Part shown: positions 6,543 to 13,867 of the stretch, piece by piece | Layout: each line of letters begins with the position of its first letter | Numbering within the stretch: position 1 is the first letter of the stretch | Source of the DNA: Lentisphaeria bacterium | Lineage (GTDB): Bacteria; Verrucomicrobiota; Lentisphaeria; JABSQK01; UBA12247 | DNA: 13,867 nt | Assembly (NCBI GenBank): GCA_003477185.1 | Contig: DMTJ01000457.1 | Location: 1 to 13,867, forward strand | Direction of reading: 5' to 3' | Program-made: the position numbers and the translations under genes | Notes under the pieces: generated by a model | Database searches by the model: none | What the model was told of the DNA's origin: nothing | What the model saw: only the letters and a program-made list of their open reading frames with translations

Positions 6543-6839
6543 CAGATTCCGTGGGCGTTGATTTCTGAGGGGGCGCGTGCGGATTTCGCAGTTGATCTGG
6601 TCCCGAGGCAGTCGGCAGTGAAGCGGTTCCGAGGCTGGCTTCGTGCCGAATGGGCACGGCTGCGGGTGGCAGGTCAGAGAAGGCCGTGAATTGACGTCAT
6701 CTCTTCGAATTTCGGGTGACAGCTTGTAATCGGCCGCTGGCCCCGTACCCTCCTCCACCTGCATTCAATGCGAAAGCAATACCAATAGACCACCGCACTG
6801 GTGGCTTGCGCTTTCACGATTTTTCGGGCTTAAAAGTTC
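6543..6839. other. Gene-poor stretch between permease remnant and methyltransferase
   Basis: About 300 bases without a supportable gene. The first 145 bases are open in the same plus frame as the last permease fragment and end at a TGA at 6687 (RFRGWLRAEWARLRVAGQ), perhaps further decayed coding sequence. The rest has stops in all plus frames at short spacing except a 72-codon frame at 6716-6934 that looks non-coding. No hairpin, repeat or promoter was recognised. Confidence 0.35.
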
Positions 6840-7484
6840 GTGGCTTGCATCAGCAAGGACCCGAATTTGCCCATCTTCTGCCCCGACATCGGCGACAGCC
6901 GGCTATACAGAAATCATCGACTGTGGCACATTGATTGCCCGCTATGGCTGACTTATGGCTGGGGAAAGGCCCACCGCATCGCTCGGCGCGAGCAGCCAAA
7001 GGACCTGCGTTCCAGGGTGGATTTCACGTTTGGCGAGACCCCTTGGCCGGCGATGCGTCGAATCCTGGAGTTGGTTGAGCCCACGCCAGAAACGAGAATG
7101 CTTGAACTGGGCTCGGGCACCGGACGCTTTGCCCTGTTTGCGTCAAAGATTTTTGGTCTGCAGGCGGAAGGCGTGGATATGATTCCGACCTTTATCGACC
7201 GGAGCAACAACATCGCTCAGAAGCAGGGGCTATGCTGTCACTTCGAGCTCAACGACCTGTTTAACGTGCCTTGGCATGACGCCAGCTTTGTTTATGTGGT
7301 CGCGACGACGTTCAGCGGGCAATCCGTACGCGATCTCAGCGCTAAATCAGCGGAGTTGCAGCCTGGGGCTCGTATTGTAGTTGTCTCGCACCGGCTGGAT
7401 GGAGCCTGGCTCGAGCGGGAAACCTGCGAAGTATTGAACTTCTCCTGGGGCCCGAGCGGCGTGTTTTTTCACCGCAAGCTCTGA
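6840..7484 (+). CDS. Class I SAM-dependent methyltransferase-like protein, start uncertain
   Basis: Up to 214 residues from a GTG. Motif I of Rossmann-fold methyltransferases is clear at 87-98 (MLELGSGTGRFA), followed by an acidic-loop strand (AEGVDMIPTFIDRSNNIA, 109-126), a motif-II-like ELNDLFN (136-142) and strand 4, ASFVYVVATTF (148-158). The lead-in FGETPWPAMRRILELVEPTP (64-83) is shared in my recollection with a PVC family of uncharacterised methyltransferases. The substrate is unknown. The start is weakly supported: there is no Shine-Dalgarno sequence, a TAA lies 6 bases upstream, and the first 30 residues look unlike the rest, so the N-terminus may be truncated, perhaps by the same decay that hit the permease. 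It ends 9 bases from the convergent beta-helix gene with no visible terminator between. Confidence 0.68.
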   Translation: MACISKDPNLPIFCPDIGDSRLYRNHRLWHIDCPLWLTYGWGKAHRIARREQPKDLRSRVDFTFGETPWPAMRRILELVEPTPETRMLELGSGTGRFALFASKIFGLQAEGVDMIPTFIDRSNNIAQKQGLCCHFELNDLFNVPWHDASFVYVVATTFSGQSVRDLSAKSAELQPGARIVVVSHRLDGAWLERETCEVLNFSWGPSGVFFHRKL

Positions 7485-7493
7485 CCGTCCCAC

Positions 7494-9650
7494 TCATTCT
7501 CTTAACCCGACCTTCGACAGGTCGAATGGGAGGATGCCCAGTTTCAACGCGGGGGACCCCGGCTTCAACCTGAAATCGCCGTTTTTGGGATCGATAAACA
7601 TTGGATCCACTGCCAGGCTGTGGGCGTCCACACCGAGTTTTTGCTGCCTGGCCAGTGTAGCTCTCGATCGCCTACGATCGGCTGCGCAAAAATAAATATT
7701 CCTGTCTGAATCAACCTGCTTAAGCCGTGCGATCTTTCTACCTCGGCGATCTTCGTTCTTTTGACCTTTTCCAGGAGCCAACTCGTGAACGAAGGTGCAG
7801 GTGCTCGAAGTCGAGTAGAAAATGTTTCGCTTGACGGTGGCGCCTGTCATGGGGCCTTCGCGTAACGCCAGGTAGTAGCCGCGAGGTGGGGCGATGATGT
7901 CAGCCACGATGTTGTTTTCACAGCGGTTGTTTAGTTTTAACATGATTCCTTGCGACGTGCACTTATAGATAAGATTGCCAGCGATGACGGTATCGGTTTG
8001 GCCACCATCTGTGCGAATCGCACACTGCATGATCATGGGCGCGACCAGATGATGCACATAGTTGCGCTGAATCACATTTCCTGGCCCTGCGCCGCGAATG
8101 TAGATCGCATTGCCATCGCCTAGTCTCTCCATGGCATGGTGAATCTCGTTGTATTCGATGAGATTGTTACGGGTGTGCAGAAAAGGACGAATCTGCGCCA
8201 AGGTCTTCTCGCCTGGCGTGCGCACCACCTCCTGCCAACGGATTGTGCGCGCTAGCTCTCGGCCATTACCCATCCGTTGAAAAAATGCAGACATACAGCC
8301 CGAAATGATGAGTCCCGTGTAAGGCGTGTGATGGATCAGATTATTCATAATGCGGTTCTCCCCACTCTGCCACACCATGATGCCAGGGGAGTGCCAATAG
8401 ACCTCGCCGACGTGATGAATGTGGTTGTTATATACGAGATTGTGGTGGTTTGCATCCTTGGTGCCGGGGCCATAGCCGCACAGGAGAATCCCGGTTCCGC
8501 CGATGTGCTCGATGTGGTTGCTGGAGACCGTGTTCTCCACGCTATGCAGATCCAACCGTATCGCCCCGCCGCCGCTGTGGGCAAAACGGCAGTTCTCGAT
8601 CACGCAGTTCTCACTGCCGCGCAGGCGCAGGAGCGCGTGGTCTTGGTCATGCATTTCCCAGTCATGCTGTAGGCCGGCATCGTCTTCAGCCAGTAGATAG
8701 CGATCGCCATGCATGAAGGTAAGTCCCCGGAAGTGGAGGTTACGCACGGGGATGTCAACGGGCCCTGCTTTATCGATCTGACCCTCGACCCGAATCAGCT
8801 CTCGCAGGTGGGGGGCTAAGACGGGAGATTGGGCCCGTGGCCACAGGTAGAGCTTGCTTTCCTTGGTGTTTAAAACCCATTCGCCGGGCTCGTCGAGTTC
8901 CTCCAGCACGTTCTCGACCCAGCAGGAGGCAGTCTCTTGCAAAAAATGGAGAGGCTTTATCGCATAGGTTGCGTCGACAATGGTACGGGCAATCTGCGAG
9001 TCCTCGTCAACCGATGCCAACGGCAAGATATTTACGATCCAGGCGTGATGCGGACGGATGACGATATCCACATCTTCCAGATTAGGCCAATCCTTGAGCT
9101 TTCCTCGGGGGAAATGAAGTGTGTCGCGACTCCCGCCCTCAAGCGGAATAAAGCCGGCCGACCGTGCGCGGGGCAGCATTCCTGCACGATCAAAGAGGGT
9201 GTAGAATCGTCCAGAGACATCCGCCACGAAGACCTTTCCGTCTGACTTCGTCGGCAGCCGAGGAAGCTTTCCCGCTTTCTGCCAACCGGTGATCTCACGC
9301 CCGGAACTGAAGACGGGCTGCTCTCCGGGGTAGGCGGCATAGGTGATGGTGGCGTCGCCTGCGCCCGAATCCTCCAGACGAAACACCACGGTTTCCGTAA
9401 ATAGGTAGGTCCCCTCGCGAATCAGAACCAGGATGTCCGTAGCTTTGCCCTTCTTCAGTTCTCGAACCGCGTCGCGGGCATGGCGTAGCGTGGCGAACGG
9501 GCCGTCGCTGCGCTGGACGTTGGGCTGCGCCAAGGTCCCAGACCAGTCATCGGAGCCAGCAACGGATACGTAGAAGTCCGCCGTAGCTGTGGTGTCTGCC
9601 AGGGCGAAACTCACCATGAGAAGCCACACGGAAAGGAAGGCAATTTTCAT
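7494..9650 (-). CDS. Secreted right-handed parallel beta-helix protein
   Basis: 718 residues from the ATG at 9650, which gives a textbook signal peptide (MKIAFLSVWLLMVSFALA, cleavage near 18); an ATG 24 bases earlier would add eight polar residues. The N-terminal part opens with DFYVSVAGSDDWSGT and DGPFATLRHARDAVREL (about 25-66), the usual start of pectate-lyase-like beta-helix proteins of PVC and Bacteroidota. Residues about 345-615 carry the repeats, with recurring N-I/V-I/F-xx-N-x-I-xH ladders such as ENCVIENCRFAHSGGGAIRL, NLVYNNHIHHVG, NRIMNNLIHHTPYTGL and NVIQRNYVHHL. The C-terminus ends VDPMFIDPKNGDFRLKPGSPALKLG, a common end-cap. Such proteins bind or cleave polysaccharides outside the cell. 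No specific lyase or hydrolase residues can be named. It is the last gene of the four-gene operon, 7 bases after the preceding stop. Confidence 0.9.
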   Translation of the reverse strand: MKIAFLSVWLLMVSFALADTTATADFYVSVAGSDDWSGTLAQPNVQRSDGPFATLRHARDAVRELKKGKATDILVLIREGTYLFTETVVFRLEDSGAGDATITYAAYPGEQPVFSSGREITGWQKAGKLPRLPTKSDGKVFVADVSGRFYTLFDRAGMLPRARSAGFIPLEGGSRDTLHFPRGKLKDWPNLEDVDIVIRPHHAWIVNILPLASVDEDSQIARTIVDATYAIKPLHFLQETASCWVENVLEELDEPGEWVLNTKESKLYLWPRAQSPVLAPHLRELIRVEGQIDKAGPVDIPVRNLHFRGLTFMHGDRYLLAEDDAGLQHDWEMHDQDHALLRLRGSENCVIENCRFAHSGGGAIRLDLHSVENTVSSNHIEHIGGTGILLCGYGPGTKDANHHNLVYNNHIHHVGEVYWHSPGIMVWQSGENRIMNNLIHHTPYTGLIISGCMSAFFQRMGNGRELARTIRWQEVVRTPGEKTLAQIRPFLHTRNNLIEYNEIHHAMERLGDGNAIYIRGAGPGNVIQRNYVHHLVAPMIMQCAIRTDGGQTDTVIAGNLIYKCTSQGIMLKLNNRCENNIVADIIAPPRGYYLALREGPMTGATVKRNIFYSTSSTCTFVHELAPGKGQKNEDRRGRKIARLKQVDSDRNIYFCAADRRRSRATLARQQKLGVDAHSLAVDPMFIDPKNGDFRLKPGSPALKLGILPFDLSKVGLRE

Positions 9651-9657
9651 CTCTCGT

Positions 9658-10776
9658 TTATTCCGTGCCGGCATAGCAGAGGACCGAACCGTCCTTTAGA
9701 CAGATGAAGTAGTTGTTACGCGCGATCTCAATACCATCCCAGGTCGGCGCAGCATCAAGTTTGATTTCCTGCAACTTCTCGCCGCTCTCGGCATCAAGCA
9801 GCCAGGCGAGCCCACCTCTCTTGCCAGCGTAGGAGGCATTCGTGTCTTCTGCGTAATAGTCTTTGAGCATGGGAACTCCGGCGGCCAACAGCGTGTTGCT
9901 AGAGCGGGCGATTGCATGTCCTGCAAAAGGCGTGGGGACGTTCCAGCGCTTTGCCCATTTACCAACGCTCGGAATCGCATTCTTGTTGCCCGTCGGCTTC
10001 CTGTTCACCAAGTCTCCGGAAAAGATCGAATAGATTTCTGTTGGTTTCAGGGTTCGACCGCGTCTTGCCCCGCCATAGCGGAGATCTTGATCGACTGTCC
10101 GATAGGTACGGTGCTGTGGCGAATCATTAAGGAAACCAGCAGACGCCATCAGATGGATCGTCCTCACCGCCTGGGGCTTGACTGGCGTCAGGTCTGGCAT
10201 GAATGCTTGGTTCCGGATGAAGAGCTTGCTGTCCGCGATTGAGAAGATACCGGACTTAAAGCCTTCCAGCTGGAAGGTGCCACTGGACGCCGCGAGCGGA
10301 AAGTTGCGGGTTGGATCGACATAGGGACCTTGCATCATCTTTCTGTGGAGCATCTCGCCTGTGAATGGATCCAGGCCGAACACCGAACTGCCGCCATCGA
10401 GGAGGGTGCTGCGGCCAGCACCCGCATTCATTCGCCTTGGGGGGACCGTAGCTGTGCTTTTGCAGAGCAGGACGTTTATCAGATTGTCGATATACGGTAA
10501 TTCTGAGCCGTTGTAGCGGTCACAGGAAACTCTACCGTAGAGCCCCTTCTGTTTTACGAAACTTCGGGTCTTGTCCAGCTCCGCATCCGTGGCGACAAGC
10601 CCATGGATGACCATCTTCTTGGTAGCCAACTCCACGAGCAATGGTCCCTCGCTGAAATCTAGCGCGACGACGATGCCACCCTTGGCATGACCTGCCACGG
10701 GGGAGGCCGCGTAAAGCGCGCCCGGAAATAGCACGCCAAGGATGAGCCCGGTAAGTATTCCGCTGTTCTTCATCAT
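9658..10776 (-). CDS. Shortened PQQ-like beta-propeller protein with degenerate methyltransferase-like N-terminus
   Basis: 372 residues with a signal peptide (about 1-23). Residues 33-105 resemble the methyltransferase-like domain found before PQQ-type propellers in large PVC proteins. GLYGRVSCDRYNGSELPYIDNLINVLL is the most telling stretch, but the usual glycine-rich SAM motif reads VALDFSEGPLLVEL and has lost its glycines. Residues 119-145 (GRSTLLDGGSSVFGLDPFTG) and 205-372 (HLMASAGFLNDS, FAGHAIARSSN, GKRGGLAWLLDAESGEKLQEI, WDGIEIARNNYFICLKDGSVLC) match the final blades of the propeller. The middle of the usual protein is missing. The ATG overlaps the upstream stop as ATGA, so translation is coupled. 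Function is unknown; it is probably a periplasmic or secreted binding or scaffold protein. The family comparison is from memory. Confidence 0.75.
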   Translation of the reverse strand: MMKNSGILTGLILGVLFPGALYAASPVAGHAKGGIVVALDFSEGPLLVELATKKMVIHGLVATDAELDKTRSFVKQKGLYGRVSCDRYNGSELPYIDNLINVLLCKSTATVPPRRMNAGAGRSTLLDGGSSVFGLDPFTGEMLHRKMMQGPYVDPTRNFPLAASSGTFQLEGFKSGIFSIADSKLFIRNQAFMPDLTPVKPQAVRTIHLMASAGFLNDSPQHRTYRTVDQDLRYGGARRGRTLKPTEIYSIFSGDLVNRKPTGNKNAIPSVGKWAKRWNVPTPFAGHAIARSSNTLLAAGVPMLKDYYAEDTNASYAGKRGGLAWLLDAESGEKLQEIKLDAAPTWDGIEIARNNYFICLKDGSVLCYAGTE

Positions 10777-12320
10777 TTCTTGGTTTGTTGAGGCTCAAAG
10801 TGGTCGGTTCTAAATGGATATGCTGGCAGATTAGCGGCATTGACTAGATTGACGGCTGGCTTGCCGACAAAGGCGTAGCGGACGTAAAGCGGCTTTGATA
10901 AATCAGGCGCTTGTAGGACCACTGAGTTCCCCTCGATCTTCGCATTGGCTTGGACCCACTGTCTCGCGTCGTCCGCCAGCCAGAAGGCGCTGGGGGCCTT
11001 GCTGTCGGTGGTCTTCAGGACTGCGGCGTGGTCGAAATGAACGACTAATGCCTGGCCGCGGGGCTCTATATTTCTCAAGATTGGCCCTTGGGCTTCGATC
11101 TGCTGACCGAGGGTGTCTCGGGCCGCCAGCAGCGCTAAGCGTTGGCCTATGGGCAGTTTGTCCCGGGGATGGACATTCTTGACGTCTCCCAAGTCGATAC
11201 TGTTCGCCACGCCAGCGTGCGCAAGATCTAGAGCCTTCAGTTGTGCCTCACGCATCCAGGCCCAGGAATGAGCGGCAGGGCTCCCCGCCAGTGCCTTGGG
11301 CGATGTCTTGGCCAGTCCGCCGTAGCCGGGAAGCATGACGACGAGAAAGTGAAAATCCTCGCGGTTCCATGCCTGACGGTAACGCTGCATCCACTTCTGT
11401 AGCACCTCACCGTAGCGCAGCATGCCTGAATTCCGGGCCCACCATGGGCTCTTGATCATGCCGAACATCGATTGGGTGTTGCGCTCGCCTTGGTACCAGA
11501 CCAGGCCTCGACAGGCATAGGGTGCGAGCGGGTGCATCATCGCATTGTAGACGATGTTCGACTGGCGGCGCATGAAGACGTCCTCGCCTCGGCTCCACGG
11601 CCTTGGTCCGGACAACGCTGCGCTGATCTTCCTGCGCGCCTCCGTATTGGCATCGAACTCGTCCATCATGATCTTGAAATGCGGGACGGTTTCGGTCATG
11701 TCGCGCGGCATCCATGCCTCGATCGAGGTACTGCCCCAACATGAGAGAATGATCCCCACGGGCACATCGGCAGCGACCTGCAGAGACTGAGCAAAGCCGC
11801 ACGCAACGGCGCTATCGGGATGGCGCTCCACCCAAGTGCCGTCGCAGTTGTCCTGCTCGGTGAACGCCACGCTGCGCTTCACTGCGAACGTGCGGATGTT
11901 CTTGGCCCGCGGAATGAGCGCTTTTACCTCCGGCACGGCCTTCACGCCGAGCTGCATGTTGGATTGGCCAGAGCAAATCCAGACCTCGCCTACGACAATG
12001 TCTGTGCACGCGATCGCCAGATCGGCGGCGCTGGACGAAATGGTCATCGTCCTCGGTTCGACGGACGCGGGCATCGCCTCCAGCGTAGCCATCCATTTGC
12101 CATCTGCAGCGACGGCCGCCGTCTTTTTCTGGTCGGCGAATTCTACCGTAACGATTGCTGCCGGCGTGGCCCTTCCCCAGACGGGCACCGGCAGATCGCG
12201 CTGCAACACCATGTGGTCGGTAAACAGTGAACCGGTCTGAAGGTCTGCCATCACAGCCCTAGGGATAAGCGCCAGGAGGATGAATCCGTAAAGAAGTGGC
12301 ACGTTATGTCGAGCATTCAT
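10773..12320 (-). CDS. Sialate O-acetylesterase family protein (SASA domain)
   Basis: 515 residues from the ATG at 12320, which gives a signal peptide (about 1-25, ending AVMA); the 24 codons further upstream overlap the previous gene and were excluded. The family removes O-acetyl groups from sialic acids or other acetylated sugars in glycans. The N-terminal beta domain begins LFTDHMVLQRDLPVPVWG (32-49). The SGNH-like catalytic domain shows WICSGQSNM (114-122) with nucleophile Ser120, the block WGSTSIEAW (195-203), VWYQGERN (274-281), and the C-terminal acid-base pair in SIDLGDVKNVHPRDKLPIGQR (374-394, Asp379 or Asp376 with His384). All expected catalytic residues are present. The stop overlaps the next start as ATGA, and the start is 5 bases after the preceding stop. 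The natural substrate is unknown; similar enzymes in glycan loci often deacetylate plant or algal polysaccharides. Confidence 0.92.
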   Translation of the reverse strand: MNARHNVPLLYGFILLALIPRAVMADLQTGSLFTDHMVLQRDLPVPVWGRATPAAIVTVEFADQKKTAAVAADGKWMATLEAMPASVEPRTMTISSSAADLAIACTDIVVGEVWICSGQSNMQLGVKAVPEVKALIPRAKNIRTFAVKRSVAFTEQDNCDGTWVERHPDSAVACGFAQSLQVAADVPVGIILSCWGSTSIEAWMPRDMTETVPHFKIMMDEFDANTEARRKISAALSGPRPWSRGEDVFMRRQSNIVYNAMMHPLAPYACRGLVWYQGERNTQSMFGMIKSPWWARNSGMLRYGEVLQKWMQRYRQAWNREDFHFLVVMLPGYGGLAKTSPKALAGSPAAHSWAWMREAQLKALDLAHAGVANSIDLGDVKNVHPRDKLPIGQRLALLAARDTLGQQIEAQGPILRNIEPRGQALVVHFDHAAVLKTTDSKAPSAFWLADDARQWVQANAKIEGNSVVLQAPDLSKPLYVRYAFVGKPAVNLVNAANLPAYPFRTDHFEPQQTKK

Positions 12321-12325
12321 CGCTC

Positions 12326-13867
12326 TTATTTGCCGCCGCTCGTGTCCAGATTGCCGTGGTTTGTGAGAAATTCGATACTGGCTTCCATGCACTGATCAAA
12401 GTCGGTGCCATCACTTTTGGGGCGAAAGAAAGTGCCGTTGAAAAAGCCGTGGCCCCTATCCGCGAAGGGGACCAGCACGCATTCGTTTCCCGCCTCTTTC
12501 ATGCGTTGCGCGAAACGTTCAGCGTTTTCGAATGGGACCGTTGTATCTTTGGTGCCATGGAGAAGTAAGGTTGGAGCCACGCCCGCACTGACCTGATGAC
12601 AGGGCGAAAGATCGGTCTGTTGCTCTGGCTTGAATCGCTTCGCGCCATAGCCCTTTTCAGTCGTATCCAAGACTGGGTTAAAGAGGATCATTGCGTTTGG
12701 CAGAGAGCTGACACTCAGGTCTTGTCCTTCTTCCTCACAGTCCCTGATCACGCCTGTGCAGGCGGCCACATGTCCGCCAGCGGAGCCACCGGAAGCAACG
12801 ATCCGGTTTGGGTCCACGCCCAGGTCGGCCGCGTGTGAGCGCACCCAGCGAATCGCTGACTTGCCGTCTTTGACACATTCGAAAGGCGTGGTCTTGTCCC
12901 GACTCCTGACGCGGTATTCGGCGGAGAACGCCACCATACCCCGATCTGCCAATATTTGGGCCTGCTGATAGAACTGTTTCGGGGTACCGGCGCTCCAGCC
13001 ACCACCAAAGAAGAAGACGACAGCCGGGCGCTTGTCGGTGGGCTGAAGGCCTTTGGGTTCGAAAACGTGCAGCTTTAGCTGGGTCTTGCCGACGGTTTTG
13101 TACACAAGCTCGCGATCTGGCTCAATGGTCATCTTTTCTCTCCCTGCGGTTGGCTGGGGCTTCTTGACAGCTTTCTTCTTAGCGGGTTTCTTGGCTGCGG
13201 CTCTTGCGGGGGAGACAGTCTGCCCGCTCTTCCAGAGATTGATCTCGTCGCTGTCGTTCTTAGCCGCTGCCCCGTCCGTACTGCGACCGCGCTGAATATC
13301 CGACGTCAGCTGGTCAAGGAGGCGCTTCGCTAATTCCGGTTGCGCGGCGAAAAGATTTGTCGTTTCGCCAGGATCTGCGTCCATATCAAAGAGTTGGGCC
13401 ATCGGGCTCCCCGCAGGAACCCCTCTTTCCGTCGGTGCTGTCCAACCACCAGAGCCCCAAGCGAGCAACAGCTTCCACTTGCCCTGGCGATAGCCAAAGT
13501 GACCGCTGATCGAGTGATGAACGACTCCGCTGCGGGTCGAGGGGACCGGCTTGCCCGACAGCGCTGGCAGGAAGCTGACGCTGTCTTCACCGGCTGTATC
13601 AGGCAGCTTCGCGCCGACTACGTCCGCGCAGGTAGCCATCAGATCGGTCAGGCAAATTGTTGCGCCGCTTTGGCTTCCAGCTTTCACGCCAGCCGGCCAG
13701 CGTATGATAAACGGGACCCGGTGCCCGCCATCCCACAGATCTGCCTTGGAGCCGCGCAGATGCGCACTCGGATAGTGCCCTTTTGCCTCCATGGTGGAAA
13801 TCCTGGCCGCCTTGGAGCAGCCATTATCACTGGTGACGATCACGATGGTGTTCTCTCCAAGACCAGC
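12326..13867 (-). CDS. Sulfatase fused to alpha/beta-hydrolase esterase, 5' end outside window
   Basis: 513 residues are visible, open to the window edge. The first part (about 1-215) is the C-terminal half of a formylglycine-type sulfatase: ENTIVIVTSDNGCS (5-18), HLRGSKADLWDGGHRVPFIIRWP, LTDLMATCADVVGAKLP, GEDSVSFLPAL and LFDMDADPGETTNL. The active-site Cys motif would lie outside the window. A Lys/Ala/Pro-rich linker follows (AAAKKPAKKKAVKKPQP). The second part (about 245-513) is an alpha/beta-hydrolase of the esterase/lipase type. Counted from the internal Met at 13132, it has an oxyanion loop FGGGW (42-46), nucleophile Ser117 in GGSAGG, Asp196 in GTKDTTVP, and His228 in DRGHGFF. The protein could remove sulfate and an ester group from the same glycan. 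It heads the visible operon, 5 bases before the sialate esterase gene. Confidence 0.9.
   Translation of the reverse strand, partial: AGLGENTIVIVTSDNGCSKAARISTMEAKGHYPSAHLRGSKADLWDGGHRVPFIIRWPAGVKAGSQSGATICLTDLMATCADVVGAKLPDTAGEDSVSFLPALSGKPVPSTRSGVVHHSISGHFGYRQGKWKLLLAWGSGGWTAPTERGVPAGSPMAQLFDMDADPGETTNLFAAQPELAKRLLDQLTSDIQRGRSTDGAAAKNDSDEINLWKSGQTVSPARAAAKKPAKKKAVKKPQPTAGREKMTIEPDRELVYKTVGKTQLKLHVFEPKGLQPTDKRPAVVFFFGGGWSAGTPKQFYQQAQILADRGMVAFSAEYRVRSRDKTTPFECVKDGKSAIRWVRSHAADLGVDPNRIVASGGSAGGHVAACTGVIRDCEEEGQDLSVSSLPNAMILFNPVLDTTEKGYGAKRFKPEQQTDLSPCHQVSAGVAPTLLLHGTKDTTVPFENAERFAQRMKEAGNECVLVPFADRGHGFFNGTFFRPKSDGTDFDQCMEASIEFLTNHGNLDTSGGK
13138..13145 (-). promoter_or_regulatory. Internal ribosome binding site before the esterase half
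   Basis: AGGGAGAG on the minus strand lies 5 bases before an in-frame ATG at 13132, exactly at the boundary between the linker and the esterase domain. It could allow a free 268-residue esterase to be made in addition to the fusion. Confidence 0.4.

Noticed and set aside
7485..7493. Shared terminator between the convergent methyltransferase and beta-helix genes
   Set aside because: Only 9 bases separate the genes and no hairpin with a T-run is visible on either strand.
1..13867. tRNA, rRNA, CRISPR array, insertion sequence or attachment site
   Set aside because: No cloverleaf, spaced direct repeats, transposase or terminal repeats were recognised by reading both strands; a covariance-model search was not possible here.

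Overview
The window reads as chromosome of a Gram-negative, heterotrophic member of the PVC superphylum (Planctomycetota / Verrucomicrobiota / Lentisphaerota / Kiritimatiellota). This placement is inferred from gene content. There is a complete Kdo and LPS-export block (kdsA, lptC, lptA, lptB), so the cell makes a lipopolysaccharide outer membrane. Next to it is a secreted-enzyme operon (sulfatase, sialate O-acetylesterase, parallel beta-helix protein, and a PQQ-propeller/methyltransferase-like protein) of the kind PVC bacteria carry in large numbers. No RNA genes, CRISPR arrays or insertion sequences were seen.

Region 1 (1-5488, all minus strand, so read right to left). A 230-residue protein of unknown function comes first. 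It is followed by kdsA, lptC (GTGA overlap with kdsA), lptA, lptB, the ribosome hibernation factor hpf, a three-helix membrane protein, a NagA-family deacetylase, and the first 18 codons of another gene that leaves the window at position 1. Gaps are 0-66 bases. This looks like one long cell-envelope transcript: KdsA makes Kdo-8-phosphate for the LPS core, and LptC, LptA and LptB are parts of the bridge that moves finished LPS outward. Two small hairpins sit between lptB and hpf, and one sits between hpf and the membrane-protein gene.

Region 2 (5489-7484, plus strand) is an island of opposite orientation. It holds the frameshifted remains of an ABC-2-type permease with a clear ribosome binding site, about 300 bases of non-coding or decayed sequence, and a class I SAM-dependent methyltransferase-like gene with a poorly defined start. 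That gene ends 9 bases from the convergent beta-helix gene.

Region 3 (7494-13867, minus strand) is a very tight four-gene operon. It begins outside the window with a sulfatase fused to an alpha/beta-hydrolase esterase. A 515-residue sialate O-acetylesterase follows, then a short protein with a degenerate methyltransferase-like N-terminus and the C-terminus of a PQQ-like propeller, then a 718-residue secreted parallel beta-helix protein. Junctions are 5 bases, a 4-base overlap and 7 bases. Together they suggest periplasmic or extracellular removal of sulfate and acetyl groups from a complex glycan; the substrate cannot be read from sequence.

The points most worth a second look are the sulfatase-esterase fusion with a strong internal ribosome binding site, the internally shortened methyltransferase/propeller protein, and the NagA homologue whose catalytic Asp position reads Asn.
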